A stretch of DNA of 64,000 nucleotides from Pomacea canaliculata. Lineage: Eukaryota > Mollusca > Gastropoda > Architaenioglossa > Ampullariidae. The notes under the pieces were generated by a model that made no database searches, was not told the DNA's origin, and saw nothing but the letters and a program-made list of their open reading frames with translations. The stretch is from positions 12,896,515 through 12,960,514 of the forward strand of contig NC_037600.1 in NCBI RefSeq assembly GCF_003073045.1, written 5' to 3'. Shown here in pieces: positions 51,346 to 64,000 of the stretch (positions are counted from its first letter, which is position 1; the number at the start of each line of letters is the position of its first letter). The translations under genes were made by a program, and so were the position numbers.

Positions 51346-53329
51346 AATTCTAAAGGCAAAATCTCACCTTTGTGTTTCGGATCATCATTGACAGCCCATG
51401 TTTCTGAACCTTTTCAGCAGTTATGGGAGGTGCAAAGTGGACTCCTGCATCAAACAGGAAACCATAATAACATTTGAAAACAGAAAATAATTTCAAATTA
51501 TTTGTTATAAGCATCTTTGGTGCTTTTTTAATTCTGTATTAAACTGCCTCTATTTAAGATTTTTTTTTTCGAAAAAATGTTCAGTATTCATAGTCATGGG
51601 TTTTCTGGCTATAAAGAATCAGCTGTGCAGCATGTGAAATATCAACATCATCAAGATAACTCTTACTGATTACTGATGCCAGAACCTTTAACCATCACAA
51701 CAAGAATTTGTATCTACCATCACAACTATAATCATAACAATGTGTTGAAAATTGCTCTCTCAAGATCCAGGATCAGTGGACAACATTTGACATTTACCTT
51801 CAGCAGTCTTCAGCACAACACCTATTCGGCCTTTGGAATTCTCGTGGTTGCCTTCAACACAGCTCTCTGAAAATCGAATAAGGCAAGTTCCTGGCTCGCT
51901 GTTCACAAGAGCTTCATTGCACTGCTTTCGGCTTGCAAACCCAAAAATGACACTGTAAAATATTTGAACATTTATTCTCAATTTTTTTTAGTATTCTTCA
52001 ATCCCTTTGTTCTGAAATTTTAGAACAAAAAAGATTCTGTCTTTTTTTTAAAACATCTTTTATTTTCTTGCATAAATCTTTATTTTTTCATGTTAAATAT
52101 TTAGTTAATTACAATACTATAATCATTAAGATTCCTTGTTCTTACCCATCCTTCCATGGATTCTTCAGTTCTCCCTCAAGAGGTTAACAATACAGTGAAA
52201 CCAGCGCCAGAGTGAAAAGGTTACTGTATCCCCTGGCCCTCCTGGATAGTGTGATGCCAGCTGCACCCTTTCCTATTTGTAACAACCCAATATGGATCAA
52301 AATCTGACAAAGTCAAGCGTACTCAAATGACCTTTGGCATCATTCCAAGGCTGCTATTGGTTTTGTCAACTTCAGATGTCCAAGTAAACTAGGATATGCA
52401 TAAGTTTTACATGATCCAATTAGATAATCAGAGATAGGAATGCATAAGGAACAAGAAGATATTTTCTTCTTAAATATGGTAATAACATATATATATATAT
52501 AGATGTTTGCGTTGATGTGATAGGCAACAAAACTTCTTCTACCTTGATAAATGCATCAAGCGTGATCTTGTCTCCTGATTCTCTGCTTGTTTTTCCCGAT
52601 TTAACAGCACACTCTGAACAAAATACAATGTCATCACTTAACCAACATTTCGCATTTCTGAATTTTAGGCTTTCTGTAACTCATATTTGTGGGTTTCTGT
52701 GTGAGTGAGAGAGAGAGAAAAGAAAGTGTGTGTACATGAGAATGTGTGTGTGTGTATATATGTTTATGTCTACTCATGGTGTGAATGCACAATATTCATG
52801 TACACAGTGAACACCATACATATTGTAAGCATTAAAGAGTTCGAAAAGTGGAACGCGTATTGCATACATGATGACAAGACTGGAAAAAGCAAACTGATGA
52901 AAAACACAATGATGTACCATATAATCATCAGATTTATTATACCTGGTAATCGAATTAATCAATCAATTTAATGTTGTATATTTGATAGGTCCAGCATGCA
53001 TCATTAACATCATGAGTATTATCATCTCTTATACCTAAAGGCTCTGATTTTGAAAAAAGATTTTGATAACTGGAATTTTTATTTTATTTTTTGCACTTTC
53101 ACTTTTTTTTGTCAGAGGTAATCACATGCAGCAGAAATACACTTTCCAGTGTATCTGTTAACAGCATACTTTCAGCATGGTTTTCTGTCAAAACATTTTC
53201 AAGTTGGTTATTCATCCATTTTTTAGCGATATTGAAAGATACAAATGGAAAAGGAATAAAAATCCACAAGACTGGAAGCATTTATTCAAGCAAGCATAAG
53301 GACGTGGAGAAAGAAAGGGTAAGATCACA

Positions 53330-53475
53330 AATGGCGAAATATTACGGGAACAACTGTAATAATACTGTAACAACTGCAATTATACAATAGCAACTAACAA
53401 GGCTATATAACAGCTGCAATAATATAGTGCAACAACAGATAATACTGTAACAGCTGTAATAATACTGTAACTGTA
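53330..53475. repeat. Minisatellite of AACTGTAATAATACTGT-like units
   Basis: Repeated CAACTG(T/C)AAT(A/T)AT-type units with variants, in a STAT-B intron. Confidence 0.65.
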
Positions 53476-54989
53476 AGTAGCCAGATGGTGAAGCTTATAT
53501 AGGTTTCCTCCCGACTACATAAACATTTAATTGAAAGGGATGTCTAAAGCTGTTTATTATGAGGCAAATACCCCACTATAGGAGTCCCATGTCACAATGG
53601 TTCAGCAGTTTATTACCTGTGATGTAGTGAGAACCTACTTGACAAAAGCTACTGACATACCTAATTTTTCACGAAGGAACTTCTTTTCATAATCCAATAG
53701 ACTGCGGCCTCCAATAAAACAAATGCGTTCATCCATCATCTGCACGACCTGATCCAGGGACAACGATGAGACTACTGCACTTGTGACATCATACTGAAAA
53801 ATTAGCGTAGAAAGATTTTAAACAGCAGCATTTGTGTGTGTGTGTTAAATATATAATGTACATGTGCATGCTCATATGCACACACACACACATGTAAACC
53901 CAAAAGTCAGGTGCACTCAATATAAATAACATCAATAAAAGCTACCAGGAGAGAAAGAAAAAGCAGAATGTATCAATGAAAATGATTCTGTAAGAGTTAA
54001 TTCTGTAAAAGAAAAGTCTTAATTTCAGAAAGACATTCACAGAGGCTAGTGAAGAGCCTGGTATAGTTAGAGCATTGGCTTTTTAAGGAAAGCTCTCTAA
54101 CTGATTTAATGACTTTGTGGCACAGAATATCTCCCCTACCCAACCTGGTGTGGAGTGGGTACCTGACCCCTAATATGTCTCCAATACTTCCACTCCCCAA
54201 CCATTGAAAAATTACAGGACTACCCCTACTAAACATATGTACGTATGTATAGAATAACATATTAAGCCTGTAATCTGACTGCCTGAAAGTTGAATGGTAC
54301 ATGTACTCATATTTCATTAATATGTGTAACTTCTGATGAGTTAAAGGTAAACTTAAGTCACTTTCCCGTAGCAGCACAGAATACCAAAACAAACAAAAAT
54401 ATGGGTACCACAGGAAGCATAAAGGCTCCAAGTACCACAGAAAAACCCAAACATTTTCAGCAGTGTGTGCTGCTAGGGTCATAAGAAAGAAAAATGAAAG
54501 CCTTTAACAAGTTTGCATATTGTTACAAAATTAGTTAACAATTGCTGCACATACCACATTCTGTGCACTGAACCCATACCACAGTTGTGCCCCCTTGTGT
54601 TCTGAAGCTTGATTGGCACCAGTGCGAACAACTATTGGAAGGGATAGAACCTATAGTACAGAATCAATGCAGAGTTTTCTTCTTTTTTGATAAGAAAATC
54701 AGTGTATACAACATAAGATAAAGGTTACAAACTTCCACTCCAAATACATTTTCTAAAAACCCTTTAACAGATATACCAAGTTAACACCAAAACATGCTTT
54801 AATAAAAACCTTAAGCTTATTATGATTATGTTTGATCTATTTTAAATTTGGATAGCTTTTTAACTATTTTCTTAAGGTAAGAATGGTTTTATAATAATAA
54901 TGTCTAATTATGCAGCACTTTACACTGCTAACAAAATGGGAACAATTACAGACACCATGAAGATGCATGAACACACTTATTAACAAGTA

Positions 54990-55385
54990 TCATGTGTGCT
55001 TTAAAAAGCAGATCACTGTTAATCAGATCATAAACCTCTTTTTCTCACTCACAGATACATGCTCTCTCATCCACACAAACACGTTCTCTTTCTCATATTC
55101 ATATGCACGGACGCACAGACATGCTCTCTCTGTCTCTCATTCACATATACTCATTTACACAGGCACCTACATACACACACTCTTGCAGCCTTGCTCAATC
55201 TCTTACTCATATTCACTCTCTCACACACACTTCCTCTCTATAACTCATTTTTACATGCACACACAGTCTTTCTCTCACACAAATGCACACTCCATCTCTC
55301 TTACTCATTTATACATGCACACATACAGTTTCTTTCTCTTTCTTTCACACACACAAACACACATACACACAAGTTGGAAAAAAAA
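54990..55385. repeat. CA/CT-rich low-complexity tract
   Basis: Runs of CTCTCTCTCA, CACACA and TACATGCACACA with a loose periodicity (ACTCATTTATACATGCACAC recurs). Two overlapping ORFs of 160-192 codons over it are compositional artefacts rich in Ser, His and Thr. Confidence 0.8.
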
Positions 55386-56639
55386 GAGCATAGAGAGAAA
55401 GTCACCACAGATCAGACTTGTGTGTTTGATCCAGAGAAAAGTGTGTCAAAGACAAGATCAGAACCCACAACAACCCTATATTCTTGCTGTTATGGTGGCA
55501 TATGTCTTAGCCACAATACCTCCAATCACCTCTCTAGCTGACTAAAAGTAAATTATCAAATAATGTTCAACAAAATATCATCATCAATTCTTTTGCTTTT
55601 GAAAGTGCAGACACACAGTGCTCAAATACACCTTGAGAAGCTCACCTTTCCTTTGAATTTCCAACCTGTTGGAGGACTTTCAAACACAACATCATATATG
55701 GCATGGCAAATCTGCTTGTACACATTCTTCTGGTCCCTTCGGGTGAAGTTCTCAACACGTACATTTTCATACATCTTCATGCAGCACTTCTGCTCACATT
55801 CAGAATTTCTACGATCTGTGCTTTTCTTGTTAGTCATCAGATCGCCATGGATTTGAAAACTTGAGGTGTTGGTGGTTACATCTCTTAATGATGCTGCAAT
55901 GTCTTCTCTGAACATCAGTTTCATGTTCACTTCTGTGATTTCCAAAGTCCCTTCAAGGACACTGCCTCCGAGGAGACTGAAACAGGAAAAAAACATTTCA
56001 CTCTAAATTTTTCAAATGCTTGCACTGATCACATTTGTGATTTTTTTTTAACACTCCCAACTGGCTATATAGAGATGAAAAAGACATTTTTTTAGGCAGG
56101 ATTAGGGAAGAACTTGTGTTTACATGACAATGAAAATCTATAATTTGTCTATCCACATCAAATAAGTAAAGTGATCAATCAGGGATAATAACTGGTGAAT
56201 GATTAGGCACGGCATGTCATATGCTATAGCATAGGCACATTGCGGTTATAAGACCTCACCCAACAGAAGTGCTAAACTTTTTGCTGTTGTTGACGTCACT
56301 GGTGTCTCTGTCTCTGCTAGCCACTTTCCCCTTCTCTGTTATCATCGTGCTTGGTGGATGAAGAAAAACCACCAGACACCTGTCCCACACAGAAGCTTCT
56401 TGAATTAATGGTATCTCATACAATATTATAATATTACACATAAAATGAAATTTTGTGTTTCATGGTTTCAACAATGCAGAAAATGTAAGTAAACAAGGAA
56501 ATCTTGTTATGCTATGCTGCAACAGTGCGCTGCAGTCAACTGCTCTGATAACAGTAAGAAAAACACATCTGAACAATGATCACTGTGAAGCCAAAATAAT
56601 GGGAAACATGGGGAAGAATGGTGTTTTATGCTAGCAATA

Positions 56640-56765
56640 AGGGCATTCAGGACCAAGCAGCAGGGCCTGTAAACAGGTGACACAAGGAGCAAAAGAACAG
56701 TATGCATACAATGAGATCTGAATTCAAGGCACTTATCATAGTATTGGTGACAATTGCAGACCATG
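56640..56765 (-). repeat. Diverged SINE relic, same family as 29.1 kb
   Basis: Plus strand has GGCCTGTAAACAGGTGACAC, AAAAGAACAGTATGCATAC and ATAGTATTGGTGACAATTGC in the order seen, inverted, in the 29.1-kb SINE. Confidence 0.45.
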
Positions 56766-59700
56766 CAACTAATAAATGAGAACCTGTTAATATTCAGTAA
56801 TTTGAAAAAAAGACAAACGAGTAAATTAGAGAAATTAGTAACTGATTTCTCTCTAAGAACATTCAGGAATTTTATTTTTTGGTGTTTTTTTTTCTTTTAA
56901 ACAAGCATATGATATCTTTGAGTTAAATTGTTGGTATCAGCAAACTATTACTAACATGTTGATCAGCTTCTCCATGCAGTGTTTCAGCATCTCCTCCAAG
57001 CTCACAAGCTCAGTTGGCTCAGGAATATCAATGGATCCAGGCACATCGACTATTACAGAACACACTTTTTGAATTCTTCCATCCATCACACATTGGAATA
57101 AGATGTCCAGGATAGTAAATGCTATCTGACACCTGGATACAAAAAAAAAAATAAAAAAAAAATTAAGGGGTTTGTGTCAAAAATTTTAAGAAGCTTATCT
57201 AACTATCCCTTAAGTTTAATGAAAAATAAATGTAGTATTGGATATCTTTAAGGTTCCAAATGTAAAAGAACGGTATATGTAACTCCAATCATAAACATGT
57301 TGCCTTTAAATGTAATGAATGTTTACACAGAATAAATCAAGCATGAAATAAAGCTCAAAGTTGTTTATCATTAAAGAACTGTGATGAAAGAACTATATAC
57401 TAGTTACTAACTTTTGATTAGGTAATCAAGCAACTATATATAAGGACAATACTTTGATGCCATATTGTGTGAGATATAACTGTGAGGGTTGCAAAGCATA
57501 GCAGGAAAAAGAGAAAAACTTAGTTGTTAGAAAATATAAAGTCCTATAAGAGACTCCATGCCCTATGTAAATTAGCTCCCTCTTCTGAAAAACAATAAAT
57601 AAAAATCACCTGTCTTCAGTTTATGAGGATAACTGTTGTCATGACACTAATACTAGTTTAATCATGGAACCTTAGTTACATCATTACAACTGATAATTTA
57701 TTCCTTTAAGGAAAAAAAGTTTTAAAAGAATTTTTAAATATTGCATCCTTAATTGCTACCTTACACAAATTTTACAAACAACATAAAATGGAAAACATAC
57801 TGAAATTCAACATGGCTGGCATCCTCATGTGTTTAGGATGCCTGCACTGCTGCTCATACAGCTGGCCTCTCTTCCAATGTGTAATGTGGGGTTGAAGCTT
57901 TGGCAGCTCTCTTAAAAAGTCACTGATGATTTTGTTTAGATCTCTCATCAGTGCCTGGTAATTGTAATCAAATACCATGAATAATCATGAAATTCAAAGT
58001 GACATAAAGGGCTTACTTATTTAGCAAGAGTTCAGCCAAAATTTACATATTCTCTGCCACATTAAATGTTGCAGGAACTATAGGCTGATGTGCTTGTCTT
58101 ACTGAGCCAAGTAATCACTTCAGACAAAGCTGATGAGTTTTATTAAGGAGTCACATGAGTGTTATTATTAATTAAGGAGTGACAGGAGTATTACTAATCC
58201 TGACTTCAATTGGTCAGTAAAGTTGACAGAAGGATTTGAGTTCCATAGAAGATATGGTCATTACTGGCCCAGACTGACAATCATGTCAGTGTTTTTGAAT
58301 CTCATCTAAGAAAACGAATATTGAATTGTTGTGGTAGAATCTGGCTCAGCTGCCAGTAAAAGACACACTTTTCAACAGCGCTGTTTGGTTCACTATTCTA
58401 TCTAGTTCAGAGAAGATAAAGGGGGCAACACTGTATTTGGCTCAAAAATCTGTCTTATAGTCCAGAGAGGATTAAGGGGGCAGCACCGTGAAAGGTGCTA
58501 CACCTGACCTCCTGGTAGATCCACCCAAGCCATGTCTTGTTGGCTAACTACTGATGACACAGGTTCTAGGAAGGCATTTTTAAGATGTAAAACTACAGTA
58601 CATGTTTGCTGTTAGGATAATATCATCCCAAAACTTACAGTTTTCAATGCCTGAAAAGTTTCATGTGGGATGCCATACCAATCCCCTGATCCAAACAGAT
58701 CTCTCCTTTCCAAATCTATGCATGTTAAAAAAAAAAAAAGAATTTCAGGACAAAAACATGTGACGTTTCTCTTCACTGCATACGGTTAATGCCTTTATTG
58801 GAAATCATCCCCTACACCATGAAACAAGGCATGTGCATGCATGCACATAAGCACAAACATGACAACAAACATACACTCTTTCCATCCCCCCTCTCTGTCT
58901 CCCACACACACTTCTTCCACATGCCATACCCTTATTTTTCTTCAACAGAAAAAGAAAGCATGAGCATTATATTTCGATTTCATAAGTTAGGTTTCAGGAT
59001 TACAGTTAGATGATATCTTGATAGCCATATTCTCAAAACAAGGGATAAACATTCTGATCAAATGTAGTTAGCCTTGTAATTAAAGTATTCCAAAACTAGA
59101 CAGCCTAAAATGTAGGAATCAAGACAAGGTGTATTAAGGCAAAGCTTTTAATACAGAAATTATCCTACTGTGACCTGTGCAGTCTTGAGTGTTATATATG
59201 TATATTCCATGTAAACATATATACAAACATTAAACAAACCATTCCTGAAGCCTGCATGTCACTTACCATGACTTTCGATTTCTGTCTGCCAACGATCCAG
59301 AAGTTTTATTGTATACTCCAGGGTTTGACGAGTTTTCTGACAGAAGATAACTGACATTAAATTTCTACTGCAGGAATATATGATCAGAAAGTACTCTTCG
59401 CTTGTCATTTTAACTCTTCAGATAAACAGAAAATAAAGATAAGAAACATTAGCAAAAAAGGTTTTAAAACAGACTTTTCAATGAGTCTATATTGTTTCTT
59501 TAGCAAACTATTTAATAGATGCCTGTGTTGTGCAGTTGTTTATATAACTTTTAAAATATTGAAATATTAATTTATTTTACCTGTTGAGCTAGATTTATTA
59601 ATATGCTAAGATGAAATTAAAAAAAACAAGTCATTATACTAAACTTGGATTGCTCTTGTATTAGTGACTACCAGACCTTTCAAAAAAGAAATTATGCACA

Positions 59701-60027
59701 TACATTGAGGAAAACAAACAGCAGTGCAGAAACATGGCACGTTAGCAAGTTTTATAAAACTGAACAATAAACAATTATTAAATGATCAAGAGTAGCTCTA
59801 CTTACATCTGCTTCATTCTTAATGTGCTCAAAAATATTCATCATTTGTACTTTAGAATAATTGATTTGAGTCTCAGATGTTACCACTCTTTTTTGATTCC
59901 ACTATAGTAATTCTGTAAAGAGACAAAAAAGACACAACAGATCCCTTCAGTTTCAAAGATGAACTCTTATCTCTCTCTCACATACACTTATACAAACACA
60001 CACATACTTAGAGCTTTGCAAAATTAT

Positions 60028-60082
60028 CTGTTGAGGTAGCTTAGCTATAAGGTCATATTCTTTGTGAAGGCACTTGTCTGTA
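60028..60082 (-). pseudogene. Relic of STAT-B coding exon 3 with destroyed splice donor
   Basis: Encodes TDKCLHKEYDLIAKLPQQ, aligning with DTCLRKERDLLARMSQQ in STAT-A exon 36437-36529. STAT-A continues CAG|GTAATT; here it is CAG|ATAATT, so the GT donor is lost. Upstream coding sequence of the exon no longer aligns. Confidence 0.75.
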
Positions 60083-61913
60083 ATTAGTCTTTCCCTTATT
60101 GGAGGTGATTCTAGAGGTATGGTTTTTATGAAAACCAGTCACGCGTACGTTCTTCCAGTGAAAGGTGTAAAAAAAAGAAAAACTAATGCCACTCATATCT
60201 CACACCATTAAGCTATCTTTGTTCAGAGATAGGATTTTTTGGAGGGTTAATATTATGTAGCTCAACATGCATGTTGTTCCACAGAACAAGTTTTATGAAA
60301 GAAAGACCTGAAATATGTGAGCATTCACCCTCATTTACTCATATAACAAAACCAAAATAGGATACATTATACTACTTTCAATGGTCAGGTGACATAAGGT
60401 GATCTTCTTTGGCCATGTGACCCAGCACAACACCTTTTGGAAGACTGTCCTTCATGGAACCATAGAGGTTAGTCAGTGTAGCGGTGGCCAGTGGAAGAAC
60501 TGGTTTACAAATGTCTAAGACTGGACTGGTCATCCTGAACAAGACCTGCTCACTATTGCCCAAAATAGGCAAGAGTGGTATGCCATGTCAGCTCTGCTAC
60601 CAAAATGACAAGTGCTGGTCAAAGGACCAGAAATGAACCACTGACACAATTGAACAACAGCAAGAAATTCATTATTTATAATCTGTCCTTATGCTGTTTA
60701 TTGTTTTCCTCCACCTCTGATTGGCCATCTATTTATAGGAACACAGACACACACATCTATATATATGAAAATATATCAATAGAACAAATATTAATATAAA
60801 TAGAAGTGCTGTGAGTCTCAAAAGACTGTGCCATCAGTGTTAACAAGCGTTTGGAGACTAAATGCGAATCAAACCTGTTTCTGAGAAACTGGAGCTCCCT
60901 GACTAGCTTTCCACCTTCAACGCGTGAACTTATTTAATTACACTTCCTTGTATGATTTTCGAAGGAAGATTACATGAAATATGAATGCTGGTGATCAGTT
61001 GTGTAGGAATATGTTTGGGTTTAGAGAGGAGGAGGAGAGGACAAGCTACATGCTGACAGTGAATGGCGTGCACCTTTGTACATTACAGATGAAGCCTTCA
61101 TTTATTGGCACAACCAGTTTCTGACTATATAAAACAAATATGCACCATTGTGTACTAAACATGTTAAATATTTTTGTAAGTCTGCATGGCTCAAGAACTT
61201 CAAACAGCCATCCACTTTAGAGATTCACTAAGGGAAAATGGCCAAGAAGTAGAATACAAAGAGCAAAGAAACTTAGTCACAGCAATGGAAAGTAATAAGA
61301 TGAAAATATACCTCTGTAAAACTCATAGAATGCAAAAGAAATGCTAAAAACATCTGGAAAGCAAATAAAAAACTAGTCCCATGGTCACAATTTTTTCCAA
61401 TGCACTTAACTCTGACATCACATCCATTTCAAAGGACAAATCCGAAGAAAACAAGAAAACTTGGAAAAGTACAAAAGCTTTCGCAACTTTAAAATATTAC
61501 CACCACTCTCAACTTTCCCCTAATAAATGGACTGTATGCATAAAAACACTTTCACAGCTAAAGAAAACAAAACCCAAGGGCTTGACAACATTGACAACAA
61601 AATATAAAAACTCTGGGCACCAGTCACTGCAGAAATGCTGAGCTACCTGTACAACCAAAGCATTGCTAACTCAAGTTTCTTGAAAATTGTGAATGTTTCT
61701 TATCACATTTAATTTTTTTAAAAGCTATAAAACAAACATAACTTATTATTAAGTTAAAGTAGATATGCATATTTATCTGTTTATAAAACAATACATAATA
61801 AGAATTTCTGTATATCCACATTATGTAAACAGTGCAGACAAATATACCACCACCACCACCAAAATCAACACAAACTAAAAGCAAAAAAAAAAAAAAAGAC
61901 TCACTCTAAAATA

Positions 61914-62076
61914 CAAAGGGTCTGTGCAACAGAGTTTTGGCAGCCTGCGTATTCATCAATTATAGAATAGTGCGCCATCAGTGCGCGGGCTTGGAAGACC
62001 TTCTGGACTAAAGAGCTAGGAATGTCGAACTTGAAGAGGACATCATGAACAGCAACCAACACCTGCCGCCTACCCT
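61914..62076 (-). other. Orphan open frame, unidentified
   Basis: After a GGCGGCAG acceptor-like sequence, the minus strand is open for about 54 codons, with a peptide beginning VLVAVHDVLFKFD and ending QTLCILE, then TGA. Composition looks protein-like and GC is higher than the surroundings. It may be an exon remnant or a mobile-element fragment; it does not match STAT. Confidence 0.25.
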
Positions 62077-62386
62077 TTCATAAATACCCCTCATCCCTCC
62101 CCCACCCACACAGTGCGAAATTTCGTTTAGATGGAAGCATTTTCCCATCTACAATTCGTCTTCTGCAACAGAACCTGACGCTATACATCTGATAGATTAT
62201 CCACAATCATGGCACATGGCGGCACAGCTTTCAGGAGGGCGCCGTGGCACCTTTTACAAACCTGACAAAAGGGTTATAAAGTAAGGCTTTAGAAGAATTC
62301 GGATTAGGGTAAATGTCGAGGCTTACAGGACCTATACATACATCCCTGCAATCTCTACTGAAGTTGAGGTAATCGTTCTACTTACC

Positions 62387-62470
62387 TTGCAAGATCGAAG
62401 CTATCTGATGAGAGATTGAAATGCGATGAATCTGTAACCTGATAACTTATAATTCCACGAACACACGTTA
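62387..62470 (-). promoter_or_regulatory. Candidate STAT-B non-coding first exon
   Basis: Minus strand ends GCAAG|GTAAGT at 62387/62386-62385. The sequence resembles the STAT-A first exon near 44397-44470 (TGAGAG, CGAAATG/TGAAATG, a GTAnCCTnnTAACTT block). Confidence 0.45.
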
Positions 62471-62639
62471 CACACCTGAAAAACAACAACTGGGGGTCTT
62501 TCCGGGATGAACGTTGTTTTAATAATTCTGTAGTCACAACGTTTTAGCGTTAAGAGAAGTATTTTGAGACTAGAGTAGGATAAAGTCCTATTATCAGCTC
62601 ATTTGACACTATGAGCATTGGACTTGCTATGTATCAATT

Positions 62640-62822
62640 GTTATTTTGATAACCATGATGCACACCACGTATGAAATTCCCCGACCGCAAGGCTTTTCGA
62701 GAAACAGTCCGAGGGTTTCCCCGCAAGCGACAGAAGGACGTGCACGCTGCCCACGTATGGGAATTAAAACTCCGGAAGTACTTTTTGAGAACCAGTCATA
62801 CTCCTTGATCATGATCGAATGA
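62640..62822 (-). promoter_or_regulatory. STAT-B upstream promoter block, duplicate of the one at STAT-A
   Basis: Shares ordered blocks with 44635-44825, including GAGGGTTTCCC, GCGACAGAAGGACG, GCCCACGTATGGGAATT and the ETS consensus CCGGAAGT (62772-62779). Its survival shows that the duplication included the promoter, not only the coding part. Confidence 0.65.
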
Positions 62823-62829
62823 CAAAACT

Positions 62830-64000
62830 TAAATTGGTACATGTATATGTTTTATTTTTGAGCTTCGATCTAACACCCAATTACTTATTTTCACATTTAA
62901 GGTTATTCTTTTAATTACAATTATATATCGTGCTGGCGTGTGTTATCAACCTATTAAAGTATTATCAAAGCTCGTAAAATGTATATGATTTATTCATTCA
63001 GATAGGTTAATCATGGATGTGTAATACAAGTTGATCGACCGTGGGTAATTGTCTTTCTACATATAGCACCAGCAGTTCGTAGGAATAATTAATATATGAA
63101 TACAAAGTATCGATCGATCTCTTAATCTACATTTACATGTGGGGAATTGTATTACGACTGTTGTAAGATCCAAGATGGTGTGACTGCAATAATAGTCTGA
63201 TAAAAGTATAATTCTTTTTAAGCGTAGAAACTGTGTATATTTTTGCATTTGCTGGGTTTTTTTTTTCAAAAAGTGTTTCAGTAGGTCTTTTATCGAGCTT
63301 ATAAGTCTTAAGTAAGAGTTCTGGTGAAATTACTTAAAATAACAATAAATGGTTTGATTGTCCTCTATAACTAAAGTATAAAAAAGGAGAGAGTGAAAGA
63401 GAGAGAGAGAACTCGAACATTTTATTGCATTCTAACCATCCTCTCTCACGTACGTAGCACTTCTTCAATATTGAGTGTATATATATATAGCCTCTTGCCC
63501 TTGATTCAAAATTTACTAAGTGCAAAATATATACACGTTTTGCAACATAACAAGAAGAAGTATAACGAATCTAAAAATATACTGAGGGTGAGAGAGGAGA
63601 GACAGAGCGTGGACATTGGGGAGAGAGAAGCTGATAGCCACGAGGTGGAGAGGTTCAGGCACTGTGGGCCGAGTGACAAGACAAGGGGGATAACCGTGTA
63701 ACGATCGATATAGAGTGATGTCCCTTCGCTGGAGTGGGGCAGAGCTCGCTGGTAGTTTTATCTTCCCTCATATCTTCCTCGAGTTGGACTTGTGATTTGG
63801 TTTGTTTTTGATGGGCCTGCCATCGTGTTTCTTCCGTCTCGGTGGCTACAGTTCTTTTGTCAACACGATGACTTTAATTATGATCGCTGCGCTTGACCTT
63901 TGTTAATCAATGAACTTTTGCGTGTACTGCGGGGCTTGTTCGTCGTTACAATCAGAGTAGAGCCGTCTGCTGGATTTGCTGTACCTGCCATGGTGAGTGT
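62830..64000. other. Right-end region; possible first exon of a + strand gene
   Basis: No coding region is recognised. GA/CT and TA simple repeats lie at 63.38-63.60 kb. The last bases read CTGCCATG|GTGAGTGT, a good donor directly after an ATG, which could close a first exon carrying a start codon. The call rests on the donor consensus alone. Confidence 0.25.

Larger units (their letters stand above)
49479..59901 (-). pseudogene. STAT-B, tandem STAT duplicate with missing N-terminus and two frameshifts
   Basis: Recognisable exons, 5' to 3': 59806-59901, 59267-59336, 58639-58715, 57801-57954, 56956-57132, 56260-56379, 55646-55976, 54555-54650, 53661-53793, 52543-52613, 52146-52272, 51798-51952, 51368-51444, 51011-51092, 50590-50671, 49479-49977. 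They match STAT-A exons 4 to 19 in order, phase and nearly in length. DNA-binding (TVLSLPIVVRTGANQ-type), SH2 (PGTCLIRFSES), RYLDF and the acidic tail are retained. Defects: exon 57801-57954 is 154 nt instead of 155; exon 52146-52272 is 127 instead of 128, which leads to an in-frame TGA; and the first three coding exons are absent or decayed. One intron uses a GC donor. Either a young pseudogene, or a truncated gene with indel errors in the assembly; the well-kept protein sequence argues that decay, if real, is recent. Confidence 0.75.

Noticed and set aside
54967..55545. Long overlapping ORFs of 192 and 160 codons
   Set aside because: They are translations of a CA/CT simple-sequence tract inside a STAT-B intron; no domain and heavy Ser/His/Thr bias.
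1..64000. CRISPR array, bacterial operon or phage system
   Set aside because: Spliced animal genes throughout; tandem repeats seen are micro- or minisatellites without repeat-spacer regularity.

Overview
This is a eukaryotic window: AT-rich, intron-dense and compactly spaced, with GT-AG introns, tRNA-derived SINE relics and a truncated LINE. Gene content (a STAT with the full metazoan domain set, an MGAT4C-like glycosyltransferase, a spliceosomal WD40 protein) shows it is an animal. SINEs whose 3' part resembles the 'Meta' SINE domain, together with the type of LINE tail, suggest a lophotrochozoan, most likely a mollusc. The phylum is inference.

Layout. (1) 3.2-9.3 kb, + strand: an MGAT4C-like N-acetylglucosaminyltransferase in five recognisable coding exons, with one single-base frameshift in the catalytic exon. 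(2) 13.5-21.3 kb, - strand: a complete, intact PRPF4 (U4/U6 snRNP Prp4) gene, 15 coding exons and 514 codons, convergent with MGAT4C. (3) 24.5-44.8 kb, - strand: STAT-A, a complete STAT transcription factor, 19 coding exons and about 922 codons, including a 120-nt exon that is easy to miss. (4) 45-49.2 kb: a repeat-rich spacer with a LINE tail, a three-copy repeat family, a large imperfect inverted repeat and a promoter-like island. (5) 49.5-62.8 kb, - strand: STAT-B, a tandem duplicate of STAT-A with the same exon order and phases and even the same upstream promoter block. It has lost its N-terminal exons and carries two 1-nt deletions, a dead splice donor and a GC-AG intron. (6) 62.8-64.0 kb: mostly featureless, ending in a possible first exon of a + strand gene.

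The three gene families are not functionally linked to each other (Golgi N-glycan branching, tri-snRNP assembly, JAK/STAT-type signalling). The main story is the STAT tandem duplication. One copy is intact and one is either a young pseudogene or a truncated, possibly mis-assembled paralogue. Introns of the two copies differ mainly by insertions, including a roughly 560-bp foldback element in STAT-A. Exon boundaries were inferred by eye from splice consensus, reading phase, recalled family sequences and comparison of the two STAT copies. No database search was run.
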